Assembly (NCBI GenBank): GCA_033220425.1
Contig: CM065646.1
Span: 2,115,501 to 2,179,500 of the forward strand
DNA: 64,000 nt
Reading direction: 5' to 3'
DNA from: Lepraria neglecta
Lineage: Eukaryota; Ascomycota; Lecanoromycetes; Lecanorales; Stereocaulaceae
Position numbers and translations under genes: made by a program. Positions within the stretch are counted from its first letter, which is position 1. Every line of letters starts with the position of its first letter. Under the pieces are notes generated by a model. That model worked only from the letters and a program-made list of their open reading frames with translations, was not told where the DNA came from and made no database searches. Positions 20,033 through 31,904 of the stretch are shown here, piece after piece.

Positions 20033-20826
20033 ATGGCAATTGAAATCACAGAAGTAGACAAACACCAAGACTGGGACGAGCTCTTCGCCTGCTTCTGGAC
20101 CGCTTGGGCGAACCCTCCGCAGGTCGTCGGTCAACTCACCTTCCCGCACCTAGGTGAAGGTACCGGCCACGAAAGCCAGTCATTTCGCGAATGCAAGCGC
20201 CTTTGGCTCGAAGCCACTATCAATAACCCAAATGACTATTGGGGGAAGGCTGTCGATACGGAGACACTCAAGATTGTAGGTGGCGTGGGGATAACATTCC
20301 ATGAAGAGTCACCGCCGCAAGAGAAGATACGGGCTGAGTGGTGGGAAGAGGGGTCGGAGATGAGGGAGCTGGCGGAGGAAATGTTTGAGCGGATTCTGGA
20401 GATGAGAAGAGTCTTGGTGCGGGGTCCACATGCAAGTAGGATGGCAATCTGACCCGAATATCGCCGTTCATGTCGACTGATGGATACACAGCTGGTGAGC
20501 GATTATGGTGTCTTCCTGCATATCGTAACAAGGTAGTGGCCGATAAATTGGTTCGCTGGGCTACTGAGAAGATCGATTCTCGAGGTGTCGAAGCTTGCCT
20601 TGAGGCGACTGTCTTCAGTAAACCGGTGCTTCAAAGGTACGGATTTATGCCAGTCAGGAATGCGAAGATGAATTTTCCGAAGAAAGACGCCAGTGAACAA
20701 TGGAATCGGAGGGTGAGGGAGCTGCAAGAGGTGCCTGTTTGTATTATGTGGAGACCACGAGGTGGACTGTTGAAGGAAGGCGAGACTGTCATTCCGGGGA
20801 AGGAGTACCCGAAGGCCAAGCTCTGA
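20033..20826 (+). CDS. GNAT-family N-acetyltransferase, copy 1
   Basis: Two exons, 20033..20435 and 20492..20826, 245 residues. The intron (GTAGGA...TACACAG, 56 bases) is the only placement I found that keeps LPAYRNKVVADKLVRWATEK in frame, but the donor is weak and the sequence around the join (GERLWC) is poorly matched to the paralogue. Domain: N-terminal half with the acceptor side (VGGVGITFHEE), then after a charged helix the acetyl-CoA binding loop LPAYRNKVVADKLV, a degenerate Q/RxxGxG/A, and the closing strand LQRYGFMP. The family transfers acetyl from acetyl-CoA to amines. Paralogue at 22310-23167, same strand. Some damage at the splice region cannot be excluded. Confidence 0.7.
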
Positions 20827-21067
20827 CTTGATGGTGGACGCATGGCTTGGATGTGTTGGTGTTTTAGAGCCGATTTGGCCGAATCCTTTGTCCATATTAA
20901 TAGCCTTGACCTTCGGTCAGCGGCTGCAAGAGTTTGCCTGCACAATTCCGTACCTCATAGCTTCATCCCAACGAATGCGAGAGCGCCGTCTCTCTTGAGA
21001 AGGGGCATCACATCTTCAGTCATTCAGATTTGCTCATAGGGCGACCCTGCCTCGCCCGCCGGCTGAC

Positions 21068-21712
21068 TCAATTTCCTCCTCTGATAAGTCTTTTTATGGC
21101 CTTCCAGTCCTCCTTCTGACACGCTTTTCCGCAGTATGCCACCTTCCCACACCCAGCACAACGCTTTGCATCCTCCCCACCACAAACATTACAATCCATC
21201 TTCCCATAGATCCTCTTTTCGTGCTCCTCCCCGTCTCTTATGACCTTACTGTGCATCTCTAGCACCTGTTGCCTGACCCGATAGTCACAAATCTTGCTCC
21301 CACAGACCGGCGTGACTTGGACAACGACCATTGGCTCCGCGAGACTGAGATACGAGGTGGGGTCGCCGCAGCCGATGCAGGGAGTTGTGATGGCACGCAA
21401 GCATTCGTCATGGTGCTGATTTGTGACGACTGAGATTACGTCGATGAAGGCTTCTTTGAAGGCTTGACTGCTTTTCTGAGATTGGGTGGGCGTGCAGAGG
21501 AAGGTGGGAACAGGGTGCGTGTGTTCGATGTGAGTCGATTGGTCGTTATTAATGATCTGAAACTGGAAGATGTCGGGCTTGGTGGAGGCGGCCATGGCTG
21601 GTGACTTTGCTCTTGCTAGTATTTGAGGAGGTGAGAGAGGGTCGGAAGGTGGTGGCTCGAGAATGGTGGTGCGATGTGTGTTTGGTATGGCAGCGGAAAT
21701 TTTCGACGACAC
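21068..21712 (-). CDS. MYND zinc-finger protein with altered C-terminus
   Basis: Single exon, 214 residues. The N-terminal two thirds have the tail of an uncharacterised fungal domain, with a metal-site-like CIGCGDP and VCGSKICDYRV. The last 45 residues are a MYND finger: CNVCGG, CAGCGK, VAYCGKACQKEDW. A normal MYND ends W..H......C, but here the frame reads WKAIKRLIRGGN and stops. In the +1 frame the DNA reads WKAHKKTYQRRKLSQ, which would restore the His. A one-base loss (GCCCAT to GCCAT) would explain this. The final Cys is absent in either frame. MYND fingers mediate protein-protein contacts. It lies between two GNAT paralogues. An alternative start is 21595 (MAASTKPDIF). Confidence 0.7.
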   Translation of the reverse strand: MSSKISAAIPNTHRTTILEPPPSDPLSPPQILARAKSPAMAASTKPDIFQFQIINNDQSTHIEHTHPVPTFLCTPTQSQKSSQAFKEAFIDVISVVTNQHHDECLRAITTPCIGCGDPTSYLSLAEPMVVVQVTPVCGSKICDYRVRQQVLEMHSKVIRDGEEHEKRIYGKMDCNVCGGEDAKRCAGCGKVAYCGKACQKEDWKAIKRLIRGGN

Positions 21713-22309
21713 TAGTGCCTCCGCCGGAGTGTGAATATAAGTGGTGCCATCAAATTTGTAGGCAGTGAAGCGGGCCTGGAGGGACGGATTTCAATTTACC
21801 CGTCTTGTTTCATCGTTCCAGACTAGAATTTTCTACTTAAGCCAGTGGTCTCTGTTAGTCTCGGCACTGGAGAGTTAGAGGAGAGAAGCGGTGTGGAAGT
21901 GATAGTCATCTGCAAGCCACGGCACCAATGATCTGTATGCGGGGTTTGTGGAAGGAAGTACTCTACAACTACGTTAGTAGTCCGCCCCTAAAAATTAGGG
22001 CGGTCGCGGCTAGTTGGCCTGGGAGGCTAGCTTGGACTAGATACCCGCGGCGCCAGCTACAAGCCAAGAACCCTAAGCGCGTGGGCCTTAGGTTTGACAA
22101 CGCGAAACCCCTCAAAGTATTTTCTCTACTTTTCGTACTACGTACTACGCACTGCAACTAGGGACTTATCGAACCTTCTGCTATGTCACTAGACGACTTT
22201 CCCGACTGTCATTGTCCCGCCCTCTAGGCTGGTTTCCATGATTTGAATTTTCGCGCTATCCCGTTGATTTTGTGATTTGCGTTGATTCGTGATTTGGTCA
22301 ACAGCGAAA
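21713..22309. other. Divergent intergenic region with short palindromes
   Basis: Contains a hairpin GCCCCTAAAAATTAGGGC around 21985-22002, a GC-rich block of GGCTAG-type words, and a TACGTAGTACG-like palindrome near 22135-22150. It could be a decayed element. No coding sequence recognised. Confidence 0.4.
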
Positions 22310-23167
22310 ATGCCTCTCGAACTACGCGAAGTGAAATCGGACGACGAATGGAATGAGTTGATCCAATGCGAGTGCGAATCATACGAAGATCCATTCAACG
22401 CATTCTACATCCTCCTGCGCCCTGATCGAGGAAATTCTCCAAAAGCACGCGAAGGGTTTAAAGAGCTGAGAGCCCGACAACTCGCGTGGCATAAAAATGA
22501 TCCCACGAGCAGATGGTTCAAGGTCGTGGACACAGACCTTGGAGACAAAGTGATTGGTGGGGCAAATTGGAACACTTTCACCGAGAATCCCTACCCAAAA
22601 GCATTGGATCATCCATTGGAGGGTACCTGGTGGCCCGAAGGTGCGAATGACTGCCCAACAAAGCCATGAAGGGTACTGATGCAGAAACAGGCGAGCCGAG
22701 GGAATTTGCGAACAAGGTTCTCGACGACTGGCTGCAACATCGCTCCCGCAAAATGAACAGACCACATATGCGTAAGCGACATTCTCCGATATTCGATAGT
22801 CTGAAAAATCTAGCTAACATGATTCGCAGTGTTGGCCATCTGTTTCGTCCACCCTGAGCATCGACGTCGAGGAGCCGCCAAACTGCTAGTTGGTTGGGGC
22901 GCCCAGAAGGCTGATGAGCTTGGCATTGAAGCCTTTGTCGAAGCCACTGACGATGGGAAGCCGTGTTACGAAAATCATGATTTCACTCTCATGAATACGT
23001 TCTATCTTGACTCGGCCAAACGCAATCCGAGCAAAAAGTGGGTGGAGATGGGCAATTACCTGAAGACGCCAATCCACGGCTATCTCATGTGGAGGCCAAA
23101 AGGAGGTAAGTTTGAAGAGGGGAAGACCGTCGTTCCGTGGGATCAAAAGTACTATAAGAATTGGTAG
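22310..23167 (+). CDS. GNAT-family N-acetyltransferase, copy 2
   Basis: Three exons: 22310..22640, 22685..22771, 22830..23167; 251 residues. Introns of 44 bases (GTGCGA...GATGCAG) and 58 bases (GTAAGC...TTCGCAG). Without the first intron the frame would hit TGA at 22667; with it the protein aligns to copy 1 without gaps (WWPEETGEPREFANKVLDDW beside WWEEGSEMRELAEEMFERI). The acetyl-CoA loop is clear: FVHPEHRRRGAAKLLVGWG, the classic RxxGxA/G pattern, then EATDDGKPCYENHDF. Copy 1 lacks the short first intron. Substrate unknown; related fungal GNATs act on small molecules. Confidence 0.78.
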
Positions 23168-23842
23168 AATGTTGCCTGTGCTTCTACTAGACTCTGAGGT
23201 TTAATCAAGTGTGTTCCCTAGCTACAAGAGATGAAACATATCCAAAAGCAGTGAATCTCCCGATGTAGGTTGCTGGCCAAACAACTTCAGACCTTGCGTC
23301 GGTTTCCCCACAATAATTACCCTCTCGCATATCAACTAAGCATAGCCTCATGCAAGCACGGCACATTATCTGCTGATCTGGAGCTAGAACCGCGGCTAGA
23401 ATGTTTGGAACCCATCATTTAGTCCATACGTCGGCACTGGATACGGGACCATATGCATGATCCTCGTCTCCACCGTGTTGGCTTAGACTGGAAGCCTGGC
23501 CAATCTTTGCATAGCGAAAATCCCGAAAATCTTTGGACCATTAAGAGACTTCACCAAGCGGCGGCTTTATTGACTATTGATCGTTGCTAGCTATGTTCAA
23601 TGATTGCTGCTATCTACATGCAAAGCTAGACACTATTCACGCCTCTTCTGGTAATGACTGGCACACTGGCTAAAGCAATTGCTAAACTGTAGAGACTGAA
23701 TTCAATGCACCTTCATCCAGCCACGAGATCCAGGTTCATATCCCAACCCTGCGGCCAAGTCGCTAGGTTTCGTCATGGGACTTAGACTTTGAGCAAGAAT
23801 CCGGTCTCTAGGCTGCCTTGGCCGGTTGGAATCGGGTTCTGC
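23168..23842. other. Intergenic
   Basis: No gene recognised between the acetyltransferase and the precursor remnant; unremarkable composition. Confidence 0.5.
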
Positions 23843-24218
23843 CTACTTCCTTGCAGGCCTCTGAGGCTCTGGAAGAGGATCGGGAAACGGCTCGGGCAAT
23901 GCCTCAGCGTCCCTTTTTGCTGGTCGTTGGGGCTCGGGGAGTGGGTTGGGAAACGGCTCAGGGAGAGCCTCAGCATCTGCATCTCTCTTTGCCGGGCGTT
24001 GAGGCTCAGGAAGCGGATCAGGGGAACGGCTCAGGCAAGGCTTCTGCGTCCCTCTTTGCCAGGCGTTAGGGCTCAGGGAGTGGGTCAGGGAATGGCCCAG
24101 GGAGAGCCCCTGCATTTCTCTTCACAACAGCCGAGGTAGGTCCGCCGGCCACAGGCATGGAGCTGCCGAGGGTGGCTAGTCCGAAGACTGCAAGGTAAAG
24201 GGCGATTGTGAACCGCAT
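23843..24218 (-). pseudogene. Kex2-processed proline-rich repeat precursor, frame broken
   Basis: Minus strand from ATG 24218: signal peptide (MRFTIALYLAVFGLATLGSS), pro-segment ending VVKR, then four tandem units, each about 22 residues and nearly all ending in Lys-Arg. The consensus is D-A-E-A-L, then PEPFPDPLPEPQRPAKR. Units: 24051-24116, 23984-24050, 23912-23983, 23846-23911, the last ending RPARK and TAG at 23843. Lesions: TAA at 24066-24068 in unit 1, where the other units have CAA, with a neighbouring CCG-to-CTG change, and a one-base insertion near 24020-24024 in unit 2. Units 2 (second half) to 4 remain open in the shifted frame. The layout matches fungal Kex2-processed repeat proteins, which include precursors of dikaritin peptides and pheromones. 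A TATA-like TATATAT is at 24368-24374. No Tyr or Trp in the repeat. Confidence 0.8.
23846..24116 (-). repeat. Four tandem 66-72-bp coding repeats
   Basis: Units of 66, 67, 72 and 66 bases encoding a PEPFPxPLPEP core with KR spacers. The 72-base unit carries an extra Asp-Ala pair. They are similar at DNA level but diverged at synonymous sites, so the array is not a recent expansion. Confidence 0.85.
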
Positions 24219-25483
24219 GATTTCAAGCACGATGTCGTTGAAGTCTGTTATTAATGTTAGACAAGTTCTAGGATGTTCAGGATATAAGCTATCCGACATA
24301 CGTCTTTGTTGTGCTTGAGAGCAGAAGGGTTGGTGAGTGGCAGAAGAAAACGAGGTCAGTGTAGGCATATATATGCCAAGGCGTCCTCATGATATACCAA
24401 AAGCCCAGACTCAGTCGGGAGAACTTTCTAAAGCGAATCTGCAGCCATCGTGCGCCTGCCGATGACAAGACTGCACGCTAGCTTGACGATCTCGAAGCCT
24501 TTCTTCACACTATCATCGTGGTGGCGCAATATGCAAGCCAACCCCGCCGCCAAATAAACAGAAGCATTCGTAGCGACGAAAGGGGCGGCTTACACCTGAC
24601 GGAGGCCAAAGCGGAGGCAGCACGGGACTGCACAGAGCATTTGGAAAGAAGAAATTCGCACTTCGTTTAGTACCATAGCCACTTCCCCTCGCACCATGAC
24701 GTCTTCACACCGCCAATCCAGGAAGATGAGCGTTGAAGAACACTGCGTAACAGCTAGGGCGTGGTAACTAGTAAAACTTGCGGAGTCGCATACCTGATGT
24801 ACAGTCAGAGTAGGGTGTCTATCCCATCAAAGCACACGAGAGAGAAAGGTACTCGTGCTTCTAGGCGGAGATTTAATGAGGATTAAGGAACAAGATCCTG
24901 TAGTGGCACATCTTCCCCACAAAGACCTGCAGTAAACCACTTACTAGCTGAATCTCCGCAAGAGTTGTATCGTGAAATCAGATAATCTGGCCCAACTACC
25001 AGAATGTCATCATTCGGACTTCAAAATTTCCCGATTTGTCGAAATCGCCAAGGCCTTCAGGGATGATCTATTGCAGATCTGAGGGTCGACATGGGGTGCT
25101 AATTCATACTATGCGCGCCAATCAAGAAATCGTCGAGAAAAGACTGCTTGAAAGGTTTTTTGGAAATGCTACGCAGACGGTCTCAGAGCAGAGCCGAACG
25201 AAAGTGGCTTGGTTAGATATCTCTGGCCGAGGTGCAAGCCCACCGTATGCGCACCGAGCGAGGCGCCGGCATGCATGACATCAACGCCACAGAAGATGGC
25301 ATCAGCTAGGTAGGAAGTCCCAGCATGTGCATGAAAGTTGCGTCTCTATGTACAACATTCTAGATATAACTCCTCCATCTTTAGACGTTTTATGAGACTG
25401 TACCACCGATGATGATATACTACCTTATTAAACGACTATACTCCATTGAAAAATCCAAGCTAATTTTTGTACGACTCCATAGC
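24219..25483. other. Intergenic
   Basis: 1.26 kb between the precursor remnant and the permease stop. Includes the precursor's promoter (TATA-like at 24368-24374). I see no other gene. Confidence 0.5.
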
Positions 25484-27561
25484 TCACATGGCGGAGCCCA
25501 CCACGAGCGGGTTATTCATCGTATACGGCGTCACCTCCACTATAGGTCCCTTGTAGGTTTTCCTCGCCCAGACAACGTAATAGAATATCGCAAACAGCAC
25601 CACGGAGCCCGTCATCAGAACGGAGAAATTCATGTGCGCGGCTTGCACGGGAGTTGCGACAGGCCAGAAGCTGAAGAAGAAAATGATGATGCCGAAGGCG
25701 ACGGCGAATGCATTGACTAGGATACCGAAGATTCCGGGAAGGTGGAAAGGGCCCCAGACGAGTTGGTTGGCCTCTCCTGTGTCGTTTGAGATGTCTGTTG
25801 GCATTCGGATGCCTCCGGTGCATCGTCGCCATAGTAGGAAACTCTCCGTGATAACGTAGGAAGCGTACAAGCTGCTGACGCCAAGGGAGATCACATCGTT
25901 GAAGGCGGTGGCAGAGCCAATGTTGATTAGGCCGATGAGACAAGCGATGGAGGATGTTATGATGACTGCGAGCATAGGAATGGCGGTTTTTGGTTGGAGC
26001 TGTATGATGTCAGTCTTGATATCTGGACAAAGTTTCGAGGAAGTACAAACCTTGCTGACGATTCGCCATCCGGGAAGACCTCTGTCACGTGCAAAAGCCC
26101 AAACCAATCGAGACGCCGTGGCCAAGAAAGCAATTGTCGCAGCAGCATCCATCATGATGATAATAGCAATCATTACCGAAGCCCCAGCTTTCGAACCCGT
26201 GGCATCGTAAAAGATTTGCATGAAGGGATAACCGAGCAAACCAGTGGGACTCGAAAGGGCTGCTGTAATGTCTGTGGTGACGAAGAGAACGGCAATAACA
26301 ATCCCGAATCCAAGAGCTCCATTGAGGACAGTGGTTGTAAGCATGGACCAAGGCACCACGATTTCTGCATTCTTGATTTCTTCGGCCATCTACGGGGAAT
26401 CAGTCTGCATATCCAGTAATCTACTCGGAGAGCACTAACATGGACAGCACTATCACACCCGAACATGGCAAAGACGTTGCCGACGAGACCAATGAAGAAT
26501 GACAGTCCCTGAGTTGGCCATGCACCCCCGTTCGAAAATTGGGTGAAGACATCATGGGCGGAAGCTTTGTTTGGTGCCAGCTATTATCGATAAGTAATTG
26601 CCTCCACGTAGGTGTCCAGTTCAAAACTTACATATACGATAGGTATCAAGACCGCGAAGAACCCCACAACGTGAACGACCAAGATGAAAGCTTCAATCTT
26701 GGGCAACACACCACTGGTGACCGTGTTGATGAACACAGCGACTACAATCGTAGCCCAGAAAAGCAAGGTTCCGTGCCACAATTGGGGCACATAATTGGCG
26801 TGATTCAATTGAATCAGCGCTTCGATCATGGTACCTGCAAGGTAACCACCTCCAGCAAGAATTGCTTGCCATCCACATATGACCAACCAGCCTGATATTG
26901 TCAGCTCGGCGCTGTATGATATTTTTTCAGCTATGCGCACCCATTATGTAGCTCATGAAGTTTCGTATCGAGGGAGGAGCAAGCATGGAGACCCAGTGGT
27001 ATTGGCCGCCAGCTGTGGGGGCCCTGTGTGATAGGTTAGTCGTATTCAATAGGCCCGTAGCGCACTACTCACATTGACGCCAGCTCGGCCATGGTTGTGT
27101 AGACGGCGATTGTTCCAATCCATACGAGCAAGTAGCCATATACAAGACCAGCGGAGCCGCCACTGGAGTCCCAAGCATGTCAGTCCCTCTCCCAGTTCCC
27201 GATTTTGCCAGGACTCACTTGGTCAAACCAGTGGTGAAAAGACTGTCAGCTCAGTCAGTATCAATGCATCCATTCTGGTTCTCAATGAAGGCAAACTTAC
27301 ATCAGAGAACCTTCCCAGGTAACTAGAATTGTACAGGTGAATCCGAGAATAGAGATGAAGCCAAATCGTCGCTGTTAGATGTCAACACAAGGCGCAATTG
27401 ATTGTGGTGATCGCCTATACCTCAAGCACAGATTTCTTGCCCAGCCGCGCCAACACCTGCGCATCGCGTTTCTCTTTCGTCACCGGCTCAATCTCAGAGT
27501 GGTACCGGGACTTTTGCATGCCATTGTCCACAATTGTGTCGAGTTCATGACCGCGATTCAT
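25484..27561 (-). CDS. APC-family permease (choline/GABA-permease type), copy 1
   Basis: Nine exons on the minus strand, all junctions in phase: 27421..27561, 27301..27371, 27219..27242, 27073..27162, 26941..27023, 26632..26891, 26440..26580, 26051..26389, 25484..25999; 554 residues. It has the usual fungal amino-acid/choline/GABA transporter layout: cytosolic N-terminus ending LGKKSVLE-RRFGFISILGF, about 12 membrane helices, APTAGGQYHWVSMLAPPS after helix 2, GWQAILAGGGYLAGTMIEAL, the HMAEEIKNA motif after helix 6, LVWAFARDRGLPGW, and VWGPFHLPGIFG near the end. A plasma-membrane importer of small amines or amino acids is likely; the substrate cannot be read from sequence. A 24-base micro-exon encodes FTTGLT. 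It is divergent from the rhodopsin-like gene at 29141, as is its paralogue at 47931. Confidence 0.85.
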
Positions 27562-29140
27562 GTTCGTGGCTGGTAATGGTATCTTGGGAGGTTTGAACGA
27601 AGCGATGAAGCAGGATTGACTGTCAACAAACAGAAAGGACTCGAAAGGACTATGTATAGGCGCAAAGAACACTGCCTCGTCGTGTACTGATGGCGCTCCA
27701 CTCTCTTTAAAATTATCAACAATGTCGTCGTCGAGTACTGATGACGCCCCGCTCTCTCTCTAAAATAATATAACCCAATTCGTCTCGATCAATTGTGTAT
27801 ATTTGTTGGGGGAGAAGTGAATGAGATTGATTGCAGGAAAGTTGGAGAGCTATCGAGTCCAAACTGATCAACATGCTCTAGCTGAAAGGTGCCATGTGGA
27901 AATCAACATTAGCACCGTTTAACTAGCAGGAACGGTAAGTGTGGATGCCGCGTGCCTCTACAACGTAAAGAAGCCCCACTAACCCTGGTAATCGGCGCCT
28001 AGAAACCCTCGATGAGCCGGTTAGATGTTGTCGCTTAGACGCAGTCGTGCGACCAAGATCGTCAGTGGCGCAATATTTACTCTAGTCAATCTCCAATGCC
28101 GTTGTCCTCGAAAATCAATCTTAATGCATTGTAACCTGGAGTACTTACGGCCTGAGGTATACGTCAATTTGTCAGATTCAGGGGATGGCTGCATTCCAAC
28201 CACTCTCTAGGCTTACCAACCTACCGAAAGACAAAAGTTATATGGAAAGCCAAACAATAAGGTGTCATTCCCCGCCCTAAAAGCTTGCGATGTTCGCATT
28301 CTCGGCTTGCCGTGGAGGAGAAGTTTTAGTCGCACGCCTAGCTAACATCTTGCTGGTGCCAAATTAGTCCTGTGGCTTACCGCAAGTGTCTTATCGATGG
28401 ACAGGAACTCGATACTGAGGCTCGAACCAGTGCAACGGAACGTGCGCTTCGCCAGCGAAGACGAAAATACCCAAACTCAATTATAATGTGCTGCATGATG
28501 CACGATGCACGATGCTGATATTATCTAGCTGCTTCTTGCGTACATCGGACATTCGCTTTTCCGAATGCAGACCCCGTGGATCAAATGTAGGACGAGAAGG
28601 CGTTGGAGTTTTGTGTGGATGTTGATATAGTGCACACCTCAGTTATGCAAGTACACAAATATCGCGCAGGATGATCCAAACTCTCTCTTAGACTAGAGTA
28701 GCCATTTCAAGCATCGGCTCCGTTGACGGCATGAGTCGTGCTTCCAGATTCGCAAGGACTTCCCTTGGAATCTTCGCCTGGGCTCCTATAACAGGTCGCT
28801 AGTATCGTAGTATTCTGGGTATCCCGCATGCCAAATGACCGCGTCTCGACGGTAAGCTTTTTGACCCCCATCATCACCCCCATCATCACATCACAGAAGC
28901 ACAGGCTCACTCCAAATCAACACACGGCAGCCGTCGGCGACGGCTTCGGACTGTGGAATCGTTATCTCGGCGGCTTGAGCCTCCTTTCACTAGACCTGAC
29001 TCGACTCACACGCGACCAGAATAATACCTTTAATATAAGATAGGTTGGACTCGCTGGCGACTGACCAGCGATCCCAACTTTCGCAAGCCTCTCCTGGATA
29101 TACTGCACACGGATTGAAGAAACTTTGAAGGACTGTCGAA
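27562..29140. other. Divergent intergenic region
   Basis: Shared upstream region of permease copy 1 and rhodopsin-like copy B. It has short direct repeats (GATGCAC units near 28499-28515; CCCCCATCATCA twice near 28865-28890). No gene recognised. Confidence 0.5.
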
Positions 29141-30470
29141 ATGAGCTCGGTGTCGAATCTGACCACAACAGATGGTCCACGATGGAATCAGCCTACAAAC
29201 CATGGCCCGGTGGTCAGCGTTATGACTTGGTTGCTCGTCGTCACAACGTTCCTTGCTGTCTTAGCGCGAATAGCGACGAGACTTGTGGTTGTGCACACCA
29301 TACGTTTTGATGACATGGCTATTTTATTGGCATTGGTGAGAGACGTCTGCTTGGGGGCTTTGGTATGCGGTTTGCTGATTGAGTCGCATCCAGCTGTTTG
29401 CTATAGGGCAGTCCATAGCAACATCTCTCCAAACTGCTGCTGGTCTTGGCCGGCCAATCGACCTACTCTCTTCTTCGCAAGCAACGCGATTTCAACAGGT
29501 TCGTCAGGACTGTATCCTACAGAGAGTCTGTATACTGATTGGGCTAGAACGCATATGCCGCAGACATCCTATATGTTCTGACCTTGGCTCTGACTAAAGT
29601 ATCGGTGCTATTGTACCTCCAAAGTCTGACACCGGTTCGTGAACAGCGAGTTGCAATCTACGCCCTTGGCGGTGTCACTGGACTATGGGCCTTTTCCTCC
29701 ATTCTTGTATTTGCGTTCAGGTGCGGTCTTCCAGATGCTTGGGATTTCATTGACGGCAAATGCGTCGACCTCGTTGCCTTCTGGATCTATTTCGACATTA
29801 TGAATATCCTCACCGACTTGGCGTTGATCGCAATGCCATTCTGGATCCTTGGGAGCTTGCAGATGCGCGCGCGACGGAAAGCAATCATTCTGATCTGCTT
29901 CTCCGCCCGTATATTGCCAGTCGTCCCTGTGTATCTCATCAAGCTTTAAGCTGACTTTAGTTTTCCAGTACTGTTGCAGCCACGGCCATACAGATATATT
30001 ACACGCACCACGAGATACCTAGCTCCGACGATCTCACATTCGACCTTTGGCAAGTCGTGCTCTGGACCGAAATCGTTCAAGCTTTTTCCCTCATGACAGC
30101 TTGCGTACCTTACCTCAAACCATTCCTCGAAGCCTTAGAAACAGGCATGATCCGCGCGGATGGAGGGGCCACGACCCGTAAGGGTCTCCGCGAGTACGGC
30201 AGCAGTCAGGGGTCGCGGGGTTATCAAAAACATTCCTCCAGTGATAATGGGAAGAGGTCGCGCAGTCGTGACCCGGGATCGCTACGCCATGATAGCATAG
30301 CGTTGGGAAATTTTCACCTGGGGGATATGACAACACAAACAGCCACCATCTCAGCGAAAGGTCGTGGGCCGGAGTCGGATGCGGACAGTCAGTCGAGCCA
30401 GTCAAAGATCATCAAGAAACAGATCGATTGGACTTTGACGGATGAGACGAAGTTGCCGCACGCGGTGTGA
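29141..30470 (+). CDS. Fungal rhodopsin-like membrane protein, copy B
   Basis: Exons 29141..29335, 29394..29498, 29548..about 29930, and about 29961..30470. The last junction is ambiguous: donor GTATCT or an upstream GT, acceptor TTTAG at 29960 or TTCCAG at 29968. Helices: VVSVMTWLLVVTTFLAVLAR, FDDMAILLAL (family LDDW-like motif), AIGQSIATSLQ, ILYVLTLALTKVSVLLYL, a loop with Cys (CGLPDAWDF, GKCVD), IYFDIMNILTDLALIAMP, and FSLMTACVPYLKPFLEALE. The tail is long, Ser/Arg-rich and cytosolic. It is paralogous to the gene at 51071 (IPYLQPFLESLKTG) and sits divergent to a permease in the same way. Role unknown; sensor-like. Confidence 0.75.
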
Positions 30471-31904
30471 TGTGATACCTGAATGTAAATATTGCGGAAC
30501 TTGGGATGCTTGGGGTCTTTTTCAAACCCAATCTGTATACTGAAGCAAGATAAGGCGAAGCATGGCGGTTCTTCAATTTGGGAAAAGCATCGGAACTCGT
30601 TAAGACATGGATCAACTTAATCACTTCTAGAATTAATGATCGCTCTCGAGCTGCATCGCTCGACTGTGTAATGGAAACGATGAATGCTTGAAATGCGGTC
30701 CTCCCGTGCCGAAATATCCAAAATGGCTAAGCGCTCCTTTGAGTATATTAAGTGTGGAAATCACCCTAATTGTACGAAGTCAATCATAGGTCATGCATGT
30801 ATGGAAGGAACTTGGCTGGCTGAAAGGACCCTAAACTCTTGGTCAATGGTCGTGATCTCTTCCTATACAACATATTATTTATCATCCATTCACTCGTCGA
30901 TAGCGCTAGTGCTGATTCATAACTCGTTGTCAACAATAGCCGAATGTTGTGAAGGGCGAGCACTTTCCGTTTTCGGATCATGGAAGCACTGCGCTCCTGC
31001 CTCTGGCGCTCTTGCCTTGCGAACCCTTTGGGCTGCGCGAGAATGGCTCTTAGATCTGTATCTCACTTTCGTTTCCATGTCCTTTAATTAAATCTGCTGG
31101 ATTCCTAGATTCTACGTGTTGAAAATAGCAATGTCAACCTCGCGGCCTAACCTCTAAAGTGAGTTTGCAGGCCTGCGGCGTCATGGTCGACATTGCCAAT
31201 TCACCAAAACCCCCCCAGTCTATCGACTATCTAGAACCTCTTGTAATTCTCCCTACCTCTGAGCACAGGCACAAATTCATTGTGCTACATGGACGAGGTC
31301 AAATTTCCTCAGTCTTTAGGCCAGAACTACTTTCCACCGAAATCTCACCCAGGAATGAACGCACAAGGGGAGCAGGGAGCTTCGGATATCTGAGGGCCAT
31401 TCCGTTGAGTCCCTCAACGGGGCCTTTCCCCCCTGAATTACCTACCCAGGAGATCATCCTGACAATCCTCGACCTTAATCAAGGCTTCTCTATGCTCATT
31501 ATTCTGCCCTGCTCTCTTCATCCGGCGCATCAACACTTAGAAAGCGTACTCGGTAGCTATGTTATAAGTCGATGATGAAGTCGTCAGAACAGAGCTTTTT
31601 TGTTTTTCAACAAGGAGGCAAGGCTTTGAACCCAAAATTGAACTCAAAGGCGGACCGCACAAAGTTATGATAATGAAAACTCAGATGCTGCTCAGAACCA
31701 GTGGGCAAGGCCGGTGTCGGAGCCACGCATGAGTGGAAAATTTCAAAAGTTGAATAGATAGGATAGACCGTTTTTCATTTTGAGGCGTTCGCCCCAGGGT
31801 ATATGGGAAATCGTACATAGACAGTATTGCTTGAAAGATCCAAAGAAACCTCCCTTCCCAATAGATTCTCCAATTCTCCACGTTACTTGTTGAAAGAACA
31901 TCGA
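30471..31904. other. Intergenic
   Basis: 1.4 kb with open frames (30684-31091, 31159-31575 plus strand) whose translations show no domain or signal. I do not call genes here. Confidence 0.45.

Noticed and set aside
26000-26050. Treating the permease copy 1 stretch as continuous coding
   Set aside because: The 51 bases carry a clear GTTTGT...ATACAG intron and the insert does not fit the helix pattern; splicing preferred.
28377-28440. Second tRNA-like GGTTCGAGCC word on the minus strand
   Set aside because: T-arm does not pair and no cloverleaf can be drawn.
31159-31575. 138-codon open frame in the intergenic region
   Set aside because: No domain, signal or plausible splice partner; composition is intergenic.
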